This document shows, piece after piece, positions 33,905 through 47,204 of a stretch of DNA of 64,000 nt. Both the position numbers and the translations under genes were made by a program. Origin of the DNA: Cantharellus purpuraceus (taxonomy: Eukaryota; Basidiomycota; Agaricomycetes; Cantharellales; Hydnaceae); assembly GCA_025174535.1 (NCBI GenBank), contig JALBUN010000009.1, forward strand, positions 496,001 to 560,000, in the 5' to 3' direction. Position 1 is the first letter of the stretch, and each line of letters starts with the position of its first letter. The notes beneath the pieces were generated by a model. The model did not search any database, had not been told where the DNA came from, and was given only the letters and a program-made list of their open reading frames with translations.

Positions 33905-34943
33905 TTATTTTGGAACCCACATAATTATGGTGTTAGGGCAAACTCTAAATCACCATAATTCTGTGAAATGAACAGCTGAGAAGAATATCAAATCCTACTG
34001 CAGCACAACTCCAGAAACAATTTAACATTTGCACTTTGGTTACAATCCCTTGTATTGGTCAATGCAGACTATATGCAGGAAGGTAATATGTTTATTAGCA
34101 GCAGGGAATGAATGGGACTTCCAGAGTCTAGAGTTCATGGATGCTTGGGAGTCCAGATATTCCAAAAAGAGGTGAATGCACTTAGTGGCTAGAGGAAGTA
34201 GGTGGATGAATCTGACTGTCCAACCAGTGACACTCTGAAGCAGGTAACAATGGTGTGTGAAGTAGTCTAACAACTGCTTCATACAAGTTCAAGCTTCTAA
34301 TGCTCTGCAAAGGCAGTACACACTAGTTACTTAAACAAAAGCACTATGGCAGGACTATTGACAGACAATCTCACCCTGTAGATTTGTAGTCACGTGAGGC
34401 AGATACTACACTCACACCCAAAGCAGGAATATCACTACTTTGAGTGCAATTAAGTACAGTTACACAACTGTAAGTGACCCATGAACTGGACAATCAATAG
34501 TTACTGAGATATAGAGGATGACACTGTATGTCACTCTAGTCACACTGGTGTGCAGAAGATGGGGTAGAAGTGGTTTCATTTCATAGGCAAAATGGCCTCC
34601 TTATATTGTATTTACAGGGGCTGACTATGCTTCTGGAATATTCTACCTATTAATAGATGGAAACTGCTGGAAGGTTGTGGAAGGTGGAAGAAAGGGGTAG
34701 AAAGGGATAGAATATTTCAAGCCAATCATCTGCTCTGATCACTGAACTAACACTGATCAGGGCTGAATAATGCTTCTGGAATCTTCTAATAATAGAGGGA
34801 AACTACTGGAAGGTTATGAAAGGTGGAAGAAAGGGGCAGAAGATTCCAAGCCAGTCACCTGCTCTGATCACTGGACTAGGCACTGATCAGACAATAAAAG
34901 AGGGTATCTGCCCTGTTTTTTGCACTGGTTTGCACAGCCATGC
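33905..34943. repeat. dispersed repeat F, copy 2
   Basis: Colinear with 24734-25780, starting TTTTGGAACCCAC, and truncated on the right at CAGCCATGC by a gypsy LTR. No gene seen in it. Confidence 0.6.
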
Positions 34944-35575
34944 TGTTATGACTATATTCATTAACATCCAGATCCCCACACATATGAAATCTATACTCCA
35001 TTTGGAAACCATCACATCTCCATCAGTCCATCCAATCATCACCATCAATCTTGCTCATCCATCTCTGGTTTCAATTGATGCATCAGCATCACCATAGAAA
35101 CCCAGACATCCATCCCCATTGGACTTGGACATATTCACATAAGGCCATTGGCCTTGGAGATCCATCACCAGAGTAATTATTATTAGATTTCAAATATGTA
35201 TTTAAGTTGTACTACTGGGACTTCATTCCCCAGTTCAAATATTGAATCATGCCTAGCTCCTAAGCCCAATCCCAACTATCTAAGTCATACTCTGCCTCCA
35301 AAATCTCAGACACAGATATTAGTGAGGGCACAGCACATAAGCTGAAGCCAAGTCTGTCCCAACCCCCACAATGCACCCCAACACCCACTCCAACTCTGAC
35401 CCTAAACTCCAACCCCAAGCTCCAACCCCCCCCTCCCCCACCAGACTAGTGTAACAGTATATTTGAACTGCCATACTCACCTCTACCCCAATGCCACAAT
35501 CCACTGCCAATCTCCTTGATCTCCATCCCAGCACTTAACATCTACTTCCAATCCAACCTCCAATACATCTGATGA
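34944..35575 (+). repeat. gypsy LTR family D with leader and gag start, truncated
   Basis: LTR 34944-35456 (TGTTATGAC...GTGTAACA) is followed by the leader GTATATTTGAACTGCC and an ATGCCACAATCC gag start like 48322. The copy ends after about 120 bp. Confidence 0.7.
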
Positions 35576-36900
35576 CAATCCTTATGCAATAGCTTATCAG
35601 CTACTCTATGTCCTGTCACCTGTCAGTCCTCATCTGGAATATCAAATTCTGTTTTGGAACTCCATTTTTGGAAGTAGATCTATATCAGTATCCTTATCCC
35701 TCCTTATCATAAATCACCCTACATATCCCCATACTCTTGACCCTTCCTCAGAAGTTTATTTATAAGTACTTGTAATTTTGTACTCTAGTTCAGTTCAAAT
35801 AATCAACTTGGCTTGGCACATTCACTTTGCCTTATGCTTTTCTGAAGGTTCCATTTCTTCTGACACATTCCATCATTCAGAAGTTGAACTTGACCTTTTC
35901 TAAGTCTGTACTGTTGAACCAGGTATGGGACCTTGTGCAGCTGTGGTAATACCACATGGAAATCTTCCAACTGATCCTCTGTATCAGAATTGCATTGGAA
36001 GTGTCAAGGTACTTTATTCCTAACAGCCAGCTAACATACAATTTTATTTATTTAGGCATCAAACAGTAGCTCTGGGCAGCTGACCTAGCACACACATTAT
36101 CAACAGACATCTGGTAGAGACAGCACTGAATTTCAACAGACCTAAGGAACACCAAAGGTTCAAGAATAGAATTAAGTTCCTAATAGCACTCAATTTCAGT
36201 GTTCCCATGTTTGAAATTTTGGCTACTGATTTAGTAGTATAAATAATCACTGAAAATTCATGCTAGTGCTAATTACACTGAATTTTAGTGCAACCTTTTT
36301 CTAGTGACCACAGTAGGGCCCATTGCAAGTTTGACTCCAACGCTGACATCAGTACTTTATATAGGTCATGGAGAGTTATGATTGCTTGACCTGTCAGGTG
36401 GAACCCAATGGATGCATACATCTGCAAGCCCTCTGTCCTCTTTCAAGCTTTGATTCATGGCAGATCTTCCTTTCATCTATTTAGCCATTGTTCCTGTTCA
36501 CATGATTTAAGTTACTGCATTCTGTTTGTCACGGAAATTGATTATATTATTTCACATTTTGTTCAGCTGTCTCACGATCACTTGAACTGCACTCTGTTCA
36601 CCATGACGAAATGCTTCTTTGTTTTGGACTATATTCACATGCAATTTCCCATTCCTTTTCTTGTTTTCTCATCGCCCTCTCTGCCTCGACGAAACGACTC
36701 TGACAGGTATTCTTTTAGATATCTAAGAATGAAATGTAATATATTGCACCAGCTATGACACCCCGGGTATTACTCACTTCTAGCTCTCAAGTATTGATTG
36801 AGTTTACCGATGCCAATATGAATCGTGATGGCACCATCAATCATATGACAGGACTGCACCAGGATCAAGAGTCAGGCATACGAAAGATGGAACGTAATCC
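35576..36900. other. non-coding sequence at the left edge of the host island
   Basis: AT-rich, apparently low-copy sequence. It presumably includes the 3' UTR of the methyltransferase gene near 36900. Open frames at 36408-36758 and 36755-37042 have no recognisable domains, and the latter is antisense to the real gene. Confidence 0.4.
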
Positions 36901-38673
36901 TTACGATATTTTGTTTTTGGGAACGACTTTGATTGAAGCATGGTTCCTGACGCCCTCAATACGATGGTACGCATTCAAATTCTTATGTAGCGTTATCTGG
37001 AATACCGCAGAGCCACCTTGGCTGTTCAATGCATTAGAATAGCAGAGGAAAGATCTGAGGGAAAATATTACATACCGTGCTACAATGGTCGAATATGCTA
37101 AGAAGAATACCCAAATTCTGTACCACCGTTCTCCATACTTGGCGATAACCTTGTCCTTATTGTAGAGCCAATTCTTGTACCATCGGAAGATGGTGGCCGA
37201 ATAGTGGACACCCAAAACGTCAATGTTCTTAGCCTCAAAACCAGCAGCTTCAAGCTATGTTCCCCGCAGGTCTTGAGTATAATGTAAGGACGAGGAGAGA
37301 CGCACGGACCTGCGTAATGACCCAGCCGAGGGAGCAGCTGGCATCAGCACCAGGGAAAATATATTTATTCATGAACATGCCCCTGAGAAGATGAACGGCA
37401 TGTTTAAGTAGACGCAATGAGGAGAGACATGCCCGCGGCATACCAAACGAGGTCTTCATATTGCCACGCAGGTCGCAAGCCCGCAACTTGGAAGACAAAT
37501 GTTCCGTCATCGTCCAGCAAATCATACACCTGTCTCAAGAACGAGCCGTAACGCCTGATGCCGACATGCTATATTCGTTTCAATGCTTGCCAGACTCAAT
37601 CACATCCATGATACGCACCTCAGCCATCTCGAGCGAAACTATCTTTGTGTAGTGACCCTTTGAGACCGGGATATCTCTGTAATCACAGCAAATTATACGT
37701 GCACGCTCGGGGTCTCCGCCGTTGGCTACGATCCGGTCATTCCCAAACTTGGTTTGTTTTTTGGCAAGGGTGACCCCAGTAACGTCGCAGCCATAGTTCT
37801 TTGCAGCAAATGCGGCAAGAGTGCCCCATCCGCAGCCAATGTCAAGAAGCCGATCGGTGGGTTGTAGATTTAGTTTCTCGCACACAAGAGTGAGCTTGTT
37901 GTCCTGCAACTCTTCGAGAGTTTCCTCACGTTCGAGGTCAAGCACCACACCGGACGTGTACACCATGCGTGACCCCAGGAACCACTCATAGAAATCGTCA
38001 CCGCCTGTCAGAAACGAGGGGAAGAATATATAAATGATACACATGTAAGCAAGTGTGATGGATGAAAACATACGGTCGTAGTGGTCTCGAACTTGTTCTT
38101 CGTCCTGACGTTGAGAATGAAAGATGACATCAGGAATGAAACGAGTGAGGACATCTTTAAAAAGCTCTGGTGTAAAGTTGAATGTGGCCCAATCATGACG
38201 GAGTTCCATGATATCTAGAACATCACCTATACAATAGCGTCAGCAATCGCATCATGCACCAATGCGCGACACCGACCCTTAAACTCGACCTTCCCATCAA
38301 AGTAGGCATCGTGGAATACTTGCATGGGAATCTTTTTATTTGCTCCATATTGTTGGGCCAATTCAGGGTCCTTGATTTCGATATATTCCTCAAGGGGCTG
38401 TCCCGGCAACGCAACCTTTTCATTCTTCCTGGCTCCATACGTGCTCATTAATGTCCAATATCCAATAGCGACCGGGATGCCGCATAGCACGAAAAGGAAC
38501 CAATATGTGTAGAGCCCGCCACGGTTAACTAGAGGAAGCATGCGCTTCACAACCCAAGGTACGATGAAAAGGAGAGCAGCCAGGTTAACATTGGAGAAAC
38601 TGCCATTGCCCTCTGCAAGCCCTGCCTCTGGGGCATTTTTTATGGCTGGCGTTGACGTGATGCGTACTCCCAT
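36901..38673 (-). CDS. sphingolipid C9-methyltransferase, seven exons
   Basis: SAM-dependent enzyme that methylates C9 of the sphingoid base in fungal glucosylceramides, acting at ER membranes. Exons: 38673-38277, 38226-38074, 38004-37619, 37568-37444, 37382-37310, 37254-37076, 37021-36901; all introns are GT-AG, 50-69 nt. They join in frame to 477 aa, a normal length. The N-terminus has two hydrophobic spans (NVNLAALLFIVPWVV; TYWFLFVLCGIPVAIGYW). The CMAS-type domain shows DDFYEWFLGSRMVYTSG, SAM-binding LLDIGCGWGTLAAFA, VTLAKKQTKFG and LFMNKYIFPGADAS-like FMNKYIFPGADAS. Reading frame intact and CpG-rich, so it looks like a functional host gene. Confidence 0.93.
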
Positions 38674-39280
38674 CGTAGGATGAAAAGGCAGTTGCAGTTA
38701 AGTATACAATTCGAGGAGTATTGAATCTCCGCGTCACAAGGTACGTGCCCCACAGTGACTTCGCGTTTTGCGGTCAACTGAGGGGCCTCTGAAACCATTC
38801 TTGACGCTTCAAAGCTTAGCTTATGCTCTTCTTAGAGACGAGCACAATATGCGCGCAAAACCGTTGAATTGCCTTGGTATCATACAATCCTCCACAACGA
38901 CTAGCACTCTGCCACCAGCATTGCTTTCCAAGTTGCGCTTACAGCAGGGTGTCCGGATGGGAAGATGTCGAATTGCGAACGGGTGCAGCGAAATATGTCC
39001 ACCCACTTCGTGCTTAGACTTGGGGTTCCGTATGCCCAATATGTCACACTCGTCAGCTCATTTGCCACAGTATTCATCCAGGAGCCCACCATCCCCGTCG
39101 ATACCGTCTGGGCCAGTAGCCGCACCCGGCAGTATACATGACGACGAGTGGAACATACGTGCTGGTGAGTGGCCGACTTCTCTAAAACGACACTTCATAT
39201 CATATAAGCGGGATTTGAGCATGATATTTTAAAACATATACATACTGCGTACGGTGATCGCAGTATGTATTAGGCCCCTG
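38674..39280. promoter_or_regulatory. upstream region of the methyltransferase gene
   Basis: Low-copy, CpG-containing sequence between the methyltransferase start and the next coding-like region. No promoter motif can be named with confidence; open frames on both strands here lack domains. Confidence 0.3.
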
Positions 39281-39282
39281 CC

Positions 39283-40745
39283 TTGTCATCAGTCTCCTTG
39301 AGTGCCTTATCTTCTATTCCCTTTCTCGTTGAAGCGCTAAGTTCATTTCCCCATGGCACAGGCAGGGCTGTGTACACCCTCCGAAGCACATTGCCTAGCT
39401 TCTTCGAAACGGGCTTGGTCCCCTATGTCGATCATGATCCTGGCCTCCCAGTTTTACCTTCAGGAACAGTTGCAACAGAGACTGACATGCAGGATGAACG
39501 GTCCAGGTGCCGACAGGCATATGAATCAATATATGCACCTAATATCAAATTAAGCTACACATCTCCAACTGCTCTAAGCCTACCTTCTGCGTTCCCAAGG
39601 ATTCTTCAAGTTGAAGGTGAAATTCGCATAGTGGCATGAGTCGGCTATGAATTGATGCCTTAGTAGGTCTTCCATTGTATCATGCTTCGGCGACGTTTGT
39701 TAGACACACATTGAGTGCACTCAATACTGACTTGCATGTTGACTTGTGTAAACTGCATGTGCATTCGATGGGAACACGCCATCGTCAAATTATAATCTGT
39801 ACCATTGTTACAGGCAAGTCACGCCTCAGCGGGTCGCACACCGAATGGGAGGTGTACGTATGTCTCAGTTACAAATTCTTCATTCTCTTGTAATTGTTCG
39901 AACTGACTCCGTTCCCTGCTTATTTCATTTGATTAATGACAGACACTCGACGTACACCCTGTCTCCTCATTCCGCCCTCATTGACCTGCATGTCGTCGAG
40001 TCAATTCATCCGGCGCCCCATATCACGTTCTATGATGGTTTCCGGGCCGCATTGGCTAGGATGACCGGTATGGATGTTGACCGCCAAGCGAGCGGCGGGA
40101 TGCGAGGCTGCGTGTCTGATGGCAACGTGGCATCCATTCCCATTCGAGAGCAATGAGAATATGTTCGTCCAAAATGATTCTGTCTTGTAATCAGGCCACT
40201 GGCGATGTTCCCTCTACATGTGGACTCGAAAGTACTTGACAGGTTCTTTGTCGGTAATCAAACGGATTGATTTGTCAGTGCTTCCTACAAATAGTGGGGG
40301 AGCAAATTTGGAGGGATTTACGGCATTTGCCGGCTCCTCAAATTCTATCTCAATCCGCGGCGCTACGGTTCCTTCAATCACGTCACGGGCCGCCGCAATG
40401 TGGCAATGCATTTTTCTGTGAACAAGCTCCAGCCGTCATACTTTGCTCTGCTGTGCCTCCGCTAACGGAGATGTGTTGTGGCGCGATGATCACTTTTTCG
40501 ACACGTCGGTAGTTGCTCCTGCCGGGTGGCACAATACTTACTCAATCATGACTCCTGAGGGTCAGGATGTGCTTGGAATTTCTCGGTCGCACTATAAAGG
40601 CTGGTGGCCAGATCGATCTCGTGCGCCAAAGCGCATTTTTTGTTCCGGACTTTTGTTCGTTATACCATCTCTCCCTCATACCTTAGATTCTCTTATTCTT
40701 CCCTCTGATGTCGAAGGAGGTTTTCGATCCATATGCGGGGGATCC
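39283..40745 (+). CDS. possible multi-exon host gene of unknown function
   Basis: Several coding-like plus-strand stretches occur: 39283-39610 (IPFLVEALSSFPHGTGRAVY, LRSTLPSFFETGLVPYVDHD), about 39940-40156 (LIDLHVVESIHPAPHITFYD, GFRAALARMTGM) and 40443-40745 (DVLWRDDHFFDTS). I could not join them with consistent splice phases, and a minus-strand alternative (40411-40214, RIEIEFEEPANAVNPSKF) also looks protein-like. Sequence is CpG-rich and apparently single-copy. Treat the gene model and strand as unresolved. Confidence 0.25.
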
Positions 40746-41728
40746 TGACCGTCGCGGCACTCGCTCTCACGGAGATCGCAGATTGCCACCTCTACACGAA
40801 GTCCTAGGCGGCAAGACATGTTACACCAGTCTAAAAATAGACCATCCTCTAACACCTGCATTCCCCAGATGTCCTCCACCAGCCATCCACACCCCGTCCG
40901 TCGCATCGAGGGTTGTCTGGCGACCGAAGGACCGTAAGTGCAGTAATGATGCTATTTTGTCTATCCATATCTCATTCTACACCATGGCCAGCAGTCGACC
41001 CCCAGTGTTCATGAGCGAACTCAAGAATCAAATCCAGTGACACAATATTCAAGGCATTCCTCTCGCAGCAACACTTATCCTTCTTCAAGTAGCAGTAGTT
41101 CATATGCACATGCCACTACTTCTCAGTCCCACCCTCCTGCGCACTCGTACCATCTCTTTAACTATTCACCGAACCAAGGCCTTGTACATCAAAAATCTTC
41201 TGCACATGACGATCTGGATCCTTCAACACCAAAGCCGCGTTTGCCTCCCTCAGATCCAGCACGGAAATACATATGCGCTGAGTGTGGGAATCGGTTCTCG
41301 AAACAGAGTACATTGAGAGCAAGCACTTTCACATCTTCTTCTTCTGGGGCCGTGCTCATTATTAGCTTCAGAATCATTTACTAACACACTCGGGTGAACG
41401 TCGTAAGCATGGTTCCAACATCCTTGGCTTGTGCAACTTTCCTAACATTTTCACATCAGCATTCGCATGTACACATCCTGGCTGTGGCCGACGGTTTAGC
41501 ATGGCGTGTAATATGCAGCGCCATATGCGTACACACACATCTGCGAGCGCTTTTCAGGTGGATTCGGTTGACGATGGAGATCAAGATACTCCAACAGGTT
41601 GGGCATCACGATCGTCAAGTCGTGGCGCATCCAGTCGTGGCGGGTCTAGCCGCGAAGGATCTAGTAGAGGTGGTTCTCCTCGTGATGATTTGTGGTCGAG
41701 CAGTAGCCGACACTCAGGAATGTCGTAA
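40708..41728 (+). CDS. C2H2 zinc-finger protein, multi-exon
   Basis: Probable transcription factor with two adjacent C2H2 fingers at the C-terminal side. Finger 1 is YICAECGNRFSKQSTLR joined to NHLLTH; finger 2 is FACTHPGCGRRFSMACN then MQRHMRTH. An intron at 41319-41371 splits finger 1 and appears to be GC-AG. Intron 41403-41459 is GT-AG and restores the linker HSGERPFAC. Upstream is a Ser/His-rich segment (SSRSNTYPSSSSSSSYAHAT) and downstream an Arg/Ser/Gly-rich tail ending at 41728. The 5' exon beginning at 40708 (MSKEVFDPYAGDPDRRG) is likely but its junction is unresolved. Confidence 0.75.
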
Positions 41729-41729
41729 C

Positions 41730-43860
41730 CTCGTTGCTTTTGTTTTCATGTCGCTCTCGTTCACCTTAACTCCTAATGCTAATTGGTATTATACTCCCAT
41801 TATAATTCTTTTTTCACCTTGCGCTTCACTCTCCACTCGATAGACGTACATGTATCGTTTTAGCCCTTTTTTCGTTTTTGACTTCGAGGCCGATGGATGT
41901 GTACTCCATATATAGCTATATAGATACAAATGCGGCGAAACTCATTGACGATAAATTCATACATACCAAGTTTACGGGGCATCTGAATGGAAAGTCGGGC
42001 ACATTGATCGAGTATAACATTTACTGTGCCTAGACAGAAGATATGCAGTCCCTAAGGCCCAAACCCTCCGGTCTTGGACCTGGGTCCCATTGACGGCGCA
42101 GAGAGTATCAACCATCATGATCTGAACATGGACGGTTTCTTCGGCTTGTTGCAAGAAGAGCCACGTGCAATCGCACTCCTGGCTCTTGAAAAATTCATGG
42201 CACAAGGCAATGGTGGTTGATCTGATATAGATTTACGTGGGAAAATTTGCTCAAGGACAAATCAATTGAGGGTTGCGACCTTTTGACATGCACAAAGTAA
42301 TTGACCACACGCCTAACACATTGAGTACTTTGCCTCGATGTGACATGTAAAATGCAAAGGCCGTTATGATAATAGAAGTCAGCTTGGATGAAGTAACCGC
42401 GGAGAAACCTCACTGGCAGTGGAGTAGGGGCTTCCTGACACAGCATATTCCCAGGCAACAAGAACTGAATGTCCAAGAAACAGCCCCTGTCTTGCCATTC
42501 AGATTGCAGAGCCAGTACGATTGGGCCATTTTGATAGTTAACCACATGTACTGCCTCTGGCCATGGAACTGCTGGCACAATGAGAACCAGGGTGAGCCGC
42601 AAGGAACACCGAGGTGACAATGGATACAAAACGATGGGCCCCATGATCCATTAATGCCATAGATATGGCACAATGAAACTGCATGTTAGCCTGGCATTTG
42701 ATATCATTCTCAGTTGACAACCGCGAAAACCCCGGATGTGAAGATATTCTAAACAGACGCTAGGCGAGCAACGGGTATGTTGGCAAGGTTTGGAGTGGTT
42801 TCAGTCACAATCATTTTGTAGACATGGTTTTGTGCAGACTCACTTAAAACACCAAGATTATTCCTGTGGCCCATTCTAGACTTCAAACTTCAAAACAAGT
42901 TTGGGAAATGAATTCCAGCGTCGTCCAACTGGGTTGGTTCTCCTTATGACAGGATGCAGAACGATAACTCCACGAAATCATTGCGGTAATTGAATAGCGG
43001 TACCTCGTTCAAAGTCCGATCCGAGCGGATAAATGGTCTTCAAGTATATCAACATATCAACAGAACTTAAAAAAAAAAACTGTCTGGTGTATTCAGCCAC
43101 TTTGACAGGCGTATCCGAACTCGAATTCTACCACTCAGCTGAAACCGAGAAGTCAGCCCGGGACTTAGCTTTCATTGAGCCACTTGAAATTTGATGAGCC
43201 AATTGGTGCCGGTGAATGTTCAAGGGTTCCAAGAGTGTGCCAGCCGGCAAGATGCAACCGCGGAGGGAACCACGCTTCTTGACAGCCGATTTCAGGGTGT
43301 ACGCACCGTAGATCAAGTCCAATTCCTCAATCCCTAGTAAAACATCAAGCTTCAAGTCTAGCCAGAGTAGTCCTGTAGGCACCTTTTAGCGCCAATGTCG
43401 ATAACTTTTGATGCAGGGCGGCAGCTAATTAGGTAATATGCAGTAGATTTGGATCGCAGGCCAAGCTTCGTGCATTCATGTCTTGGCTAGAAACACTAGT
43501 GCCCAAAGAGTTCACGGCAAGTATTTAAGGAGCGTCCGCGCGGATCATCACGCATGCTGTGACTCATGTCATAAAAATAGAGAAACGACAGCCAGGAGTG
43601 ATTCCACTGTCAAACGACATCATCAAGGCATCAGATCTTCACAGTTGACGCTCGACCCTGGATACCTCCGCCTATAATCCTGCGAGACGTCGGAAACGTT
43701 TTTCCCGCCTGCCCGTTAGCGCTGGCGCGGTTGTAGGTCTTCAGGACATGGGATCCGGGACAGGAAACCAAGGTATCCTGCCATGGTACTTTTGTATTGG
43801 AGTGTGGGGTCATGATGGCATTGGCCAGCAGAGGTAAGGAACTGTAGGAAAAGCTGTTGA
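41730..43860. other. host-like intergenic sequence, no supported gene
   Basis: CpG-containing, apparently low-copy sequence. Open frames of 60-149 aa occur on both strands (for example 42644-42195, 43382-43128) but show no domain or splice-supported structure. No tRNA or rRNA was recognised by eye. Confidence 0.35.
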
Positions 43861-43879
43861 ACCCTGTACAGGTTTGACT

Positions 43880-44511
43880 AGAATAAAGTATAAGTGAATA
43901 TAAGAAAAGGAATTGACCTATAATATCTCACCTCAGCATGTGTGCTAAACATGACTGAGGGAGAAGAAAATTCACGATAATGTCTTGCCGGCTAGGCAAT
44001 TACCTAAAAAGAATAAATGTACCTGCAAATAGAATGAATAATATATGATAGATGACTCCACTTCACATGTTGTCATGTGGATCAAGTGAATGATGTCTCA
44101 TACTTCAACAAAAGCTGGCATTAGGATTCAGTGCTTTTCACAGTAGCATGTCATTTATGGTTATTTGCATTATATAAGGCCAGTGCTTATTTGAAGAGCA
44201 AGCAAAGCCTCAAACTTATGAATGCAATATCTCACTTATTTCCTAACTGAATGACACAAAATTAAGTAGACATAGTCTCTTCTGATGTATGATCATATTC
44301 ATTAATGTCCAGATTGTTACACTTGCTAAGATCTGATAGATATCAGTCTACACAACATAATGAGTAACTGATTATACACTTGGACAATAATGTATGCTTA
44401 CCTCAGTTGTGGTATAAAAACAACTGAGGAAAATATACTTGTGTCTTCAGTGCCTAGCTAGTCTGATAGATGCTGTAGATGTGTATGTACTTGTTAGAGC
44501 ATATTCCAGCA
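43880..44511 (-). repeat. 3' LTR region of a minus-strand copia element
   Basis: On the minus strand the purine tract AAGGGGGAG is followed at 44511 by TGCTGGAATATGCTC, an LTR start. The sequence downstream is AT-rich and non-coding; the LTR end within 43880-44030 could not be fixed. Confidence 0.55.
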
Positions 44512-46111
44512 CTCCCCCTTGATCTAACAAGTCCCACTTTCCGTCTGTGTAAGACCCATCATGTTGCAGAATTTTGGCCAGTAAGGGGTTTTGTAAGTGC
44601 ATCTGCAGGCATCAGGTGGGTGGGTAAATGTTTGAAAGTTATTTGATTCATCTCAACCTGCTCTCTGACAAAATGATGCACCATGTCTATGTGCTTTGAT
44701 TGTACATGGAAAGATGCATCCTTGGTCAGTGTGATAGTCCCAAGATTGTCACAAAATCATGGTAGCTTCCTTTTGAGGTAGGGAAAGACAGTCAAGTAAG
44801 CTCCTCAACCATAATGCTTCCTTCACACAATGATTTGTTGCCATATATTCAGCTTCACAGGATGAGGCAGCAACTGTCTGCTGCTTTTTGGAACTCCAAG
44901 ATATGACCCCCTTTCCTAGGCTGAAAAGGTAACCCAATAATATGTCTGTCAGGGTCATTTGCCCAGTTGGAGTCAGTATACTCAGTGAATTTTATGTCAA
45001 CTTTTCCTCCAGTACCAAACAAAAATTATGTGTGCCTTTAAGGTACCATATTACATGTTTTGCCACCTCCCAGTGCTCAAGTCCTGGATTGGATGTGTAT
45101 TGACTCAGTTGCTGAACAGCAAAGCTGATATCTGACTGTGTGGTTATCACTGCATATATCAGCAATCCTACAGCCATCTGGTATGGTTTCTTTGTTTCTC
45201 TTCTACATTTGATAGACACATTGTTGTTGACAGTCAAGTTCCAGTATCAAGTGGCACTGAAACAGGGTGAGCATCTTGCATTTTGAACTGTCCTATGATT
45301 GTGTCTATGTATGATCCCTGAGATAGTGAGACAGTTCTGGCTTTGCGGTCACATGTGATTGCTACTCCCAGGAGCCAGTGGACATTTCCCAGGTCCTTTA
45401 TCTCAAATAGGCATTCCAGGTCAGCTTTTAGCCTTTCCATTTCCTTCACTGAACTCACACAGGCTAGCATATCATCAACATAGATGGCAACTATGCTCAA
45501 GTTTCCATCAGCAGTGTGAGTGTAAATGCAGTGGTTGATGGAGATGCAATTGTAACCAAAACTGGTCATTGCAGTGTGTAGCTTTTTATTCCATTGCCAT
45601 CTGCCTTGTTTCAATCCATATAGGCCTTTTTGCAGCAGTGCTATATAGTCCTCTTTCCGTGGCTCCTCATACCCCTTTGGTTGTCACATGTAAACTTCTT
45701 CTTCTAAATCTCCATATAAAAGGGCCATTTTTACATCAAATTGACACATTTCCCAATCCCATTGTGCCCCAATGTGCAGCACTGCTCAGATGCCTTCCAT
45801 TCATGCCACTGGAGCAAATGTGTCAGTGTAATCCATTCCTGCTACCTGTGTAAACCCCTGAGCCACCAGATGAACTTTGTGTTCCATATCCTGCCCTTCC
45901 ACATTTTGTTTGATATGACACACTGGCCAGCATCCAATAATTTTTCTCCCTTTCAGCACAAGAGACAGTGGGACCAATTTCCACACCTTTCATGTGTTTA
46001 TAGACCCCATTTCTTTATTCATTCCTTTCTGCCACTTGGATTTGCCCTCTGACTGCATGATTGTGGGATTGCATAGATCCTATTTCATCACTGTCTCCTA
46101 GCAGCTGGTCT

Positions 46112-46641
46112 TGTTATGACTATATTCATTAATGCCCAGATCCCCATCCAATCCACTCAGATCCCCATGCACATGAAATCTATACTCCATTTGGAAACCA
46201 TCACATCTCCATTTAGTCTGTCCAATCATCACTGTTGACCTTGCTCATCCACCTCCAGTTCCGATTGATGCATCAGCATTACCATAGGAACCTGGACATC
46301 CATCCCCATCAGACTTGGACATTTTCACATAAGGCTGTTGGCCTTGGAGACCCATCACTGGAGTAACTATTATTAGATTTCAAATATATATTTAAGTTGT
46401 ACAACTGGGGACTTTATTCCCCAGTTCAAATATCAAATCACACCTAGCTCCTAAGTCCAATCCTAACTATCTAAATCATACTCCATCCCTGAAATCTCGG
46501 ACACTAGTATTAGTGAGGGTGCAGCACTTAAGCTGAAGCCAAGTCCATTCCAATCCCCATGATGCACCCTGTTCCCCACTCCCACTCCAACCCCTGACTC
46601 CAACCCAAGCTCTGACCCTCAACTGGACCTAGTGCGTAACA
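46112..46641 (+). repeat. solo gypsy LTR family D with TSD GGTCT
   Basis: TGTTATGACTATATTCATTA to GTGCGTAACA, 530 bp, flanked by GGTCT at 46107-46111 and 46642-46646, inside the copia element. Confidence 0.92.
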
Positions 46642-46657
46642 GGTCTTCATCAATATA

Positions 46658-47204
46658 GACGCTTATTCAGAAATACAACAAATACGTATGTACAACCTAT
46701 TTTCCTCAAATTTTATACAATACACTTCAATTCAAACTTATTTTCATATTTCAACATGATTCTCAAATTTTACACAATATACTAGATTAAAACATATTTT
46801 GATATTTTGGCATAATTCTCAAAAATAATTCTTTTTTTCCTGATTTAGTGGTGGCAACTCTCTTGAGGGAACATCCAAATATCATTGATTCTTTCTTATA
46901 CAATACTTGTAACATAATTTGAACTATCTTTAATCCCCACCTGGTATTTGTATATCTAAATACCCTATATAATACCAATTATATTCATATATACATTCCT
47001 ATTATGTACATGTAAATGATTATGTTCATCTCAACCAAATGTATTAAAATATAGAATATATGTTTATATTTATGAAAATTTCACACATCCGAAATCTTTT
47101 AAGATATCCAAATTGTAACTCCCTGGCTTTATGTATCATTGAAATTCTGATGTATATCTCATATACATCAGAATATTGTATACTGACATGATTCCGAACA
47201 AGCG
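46658..47204 (+). mobile_element. MITE-like / terminal-repeat element, solo copy 5
   Basis: 547 bp with the family ends GACGCTTATTCAG and CCGAACAAGCGTC, TSD ATA (46655-46657 and 47205-47207). It carries a private ~19-bp deletion (the CTTATCTTTAAAAGTTT stretch near 47042). It is inserted only 16 bp from the solo LTR. Confidence 0.9.

Noticed and set aside
37461..37652. Plus-strand frames across 36755-37652 and 38254-38512
   Set aside because: Antisense to well-supported exons of the C9-methyltransferase gene.
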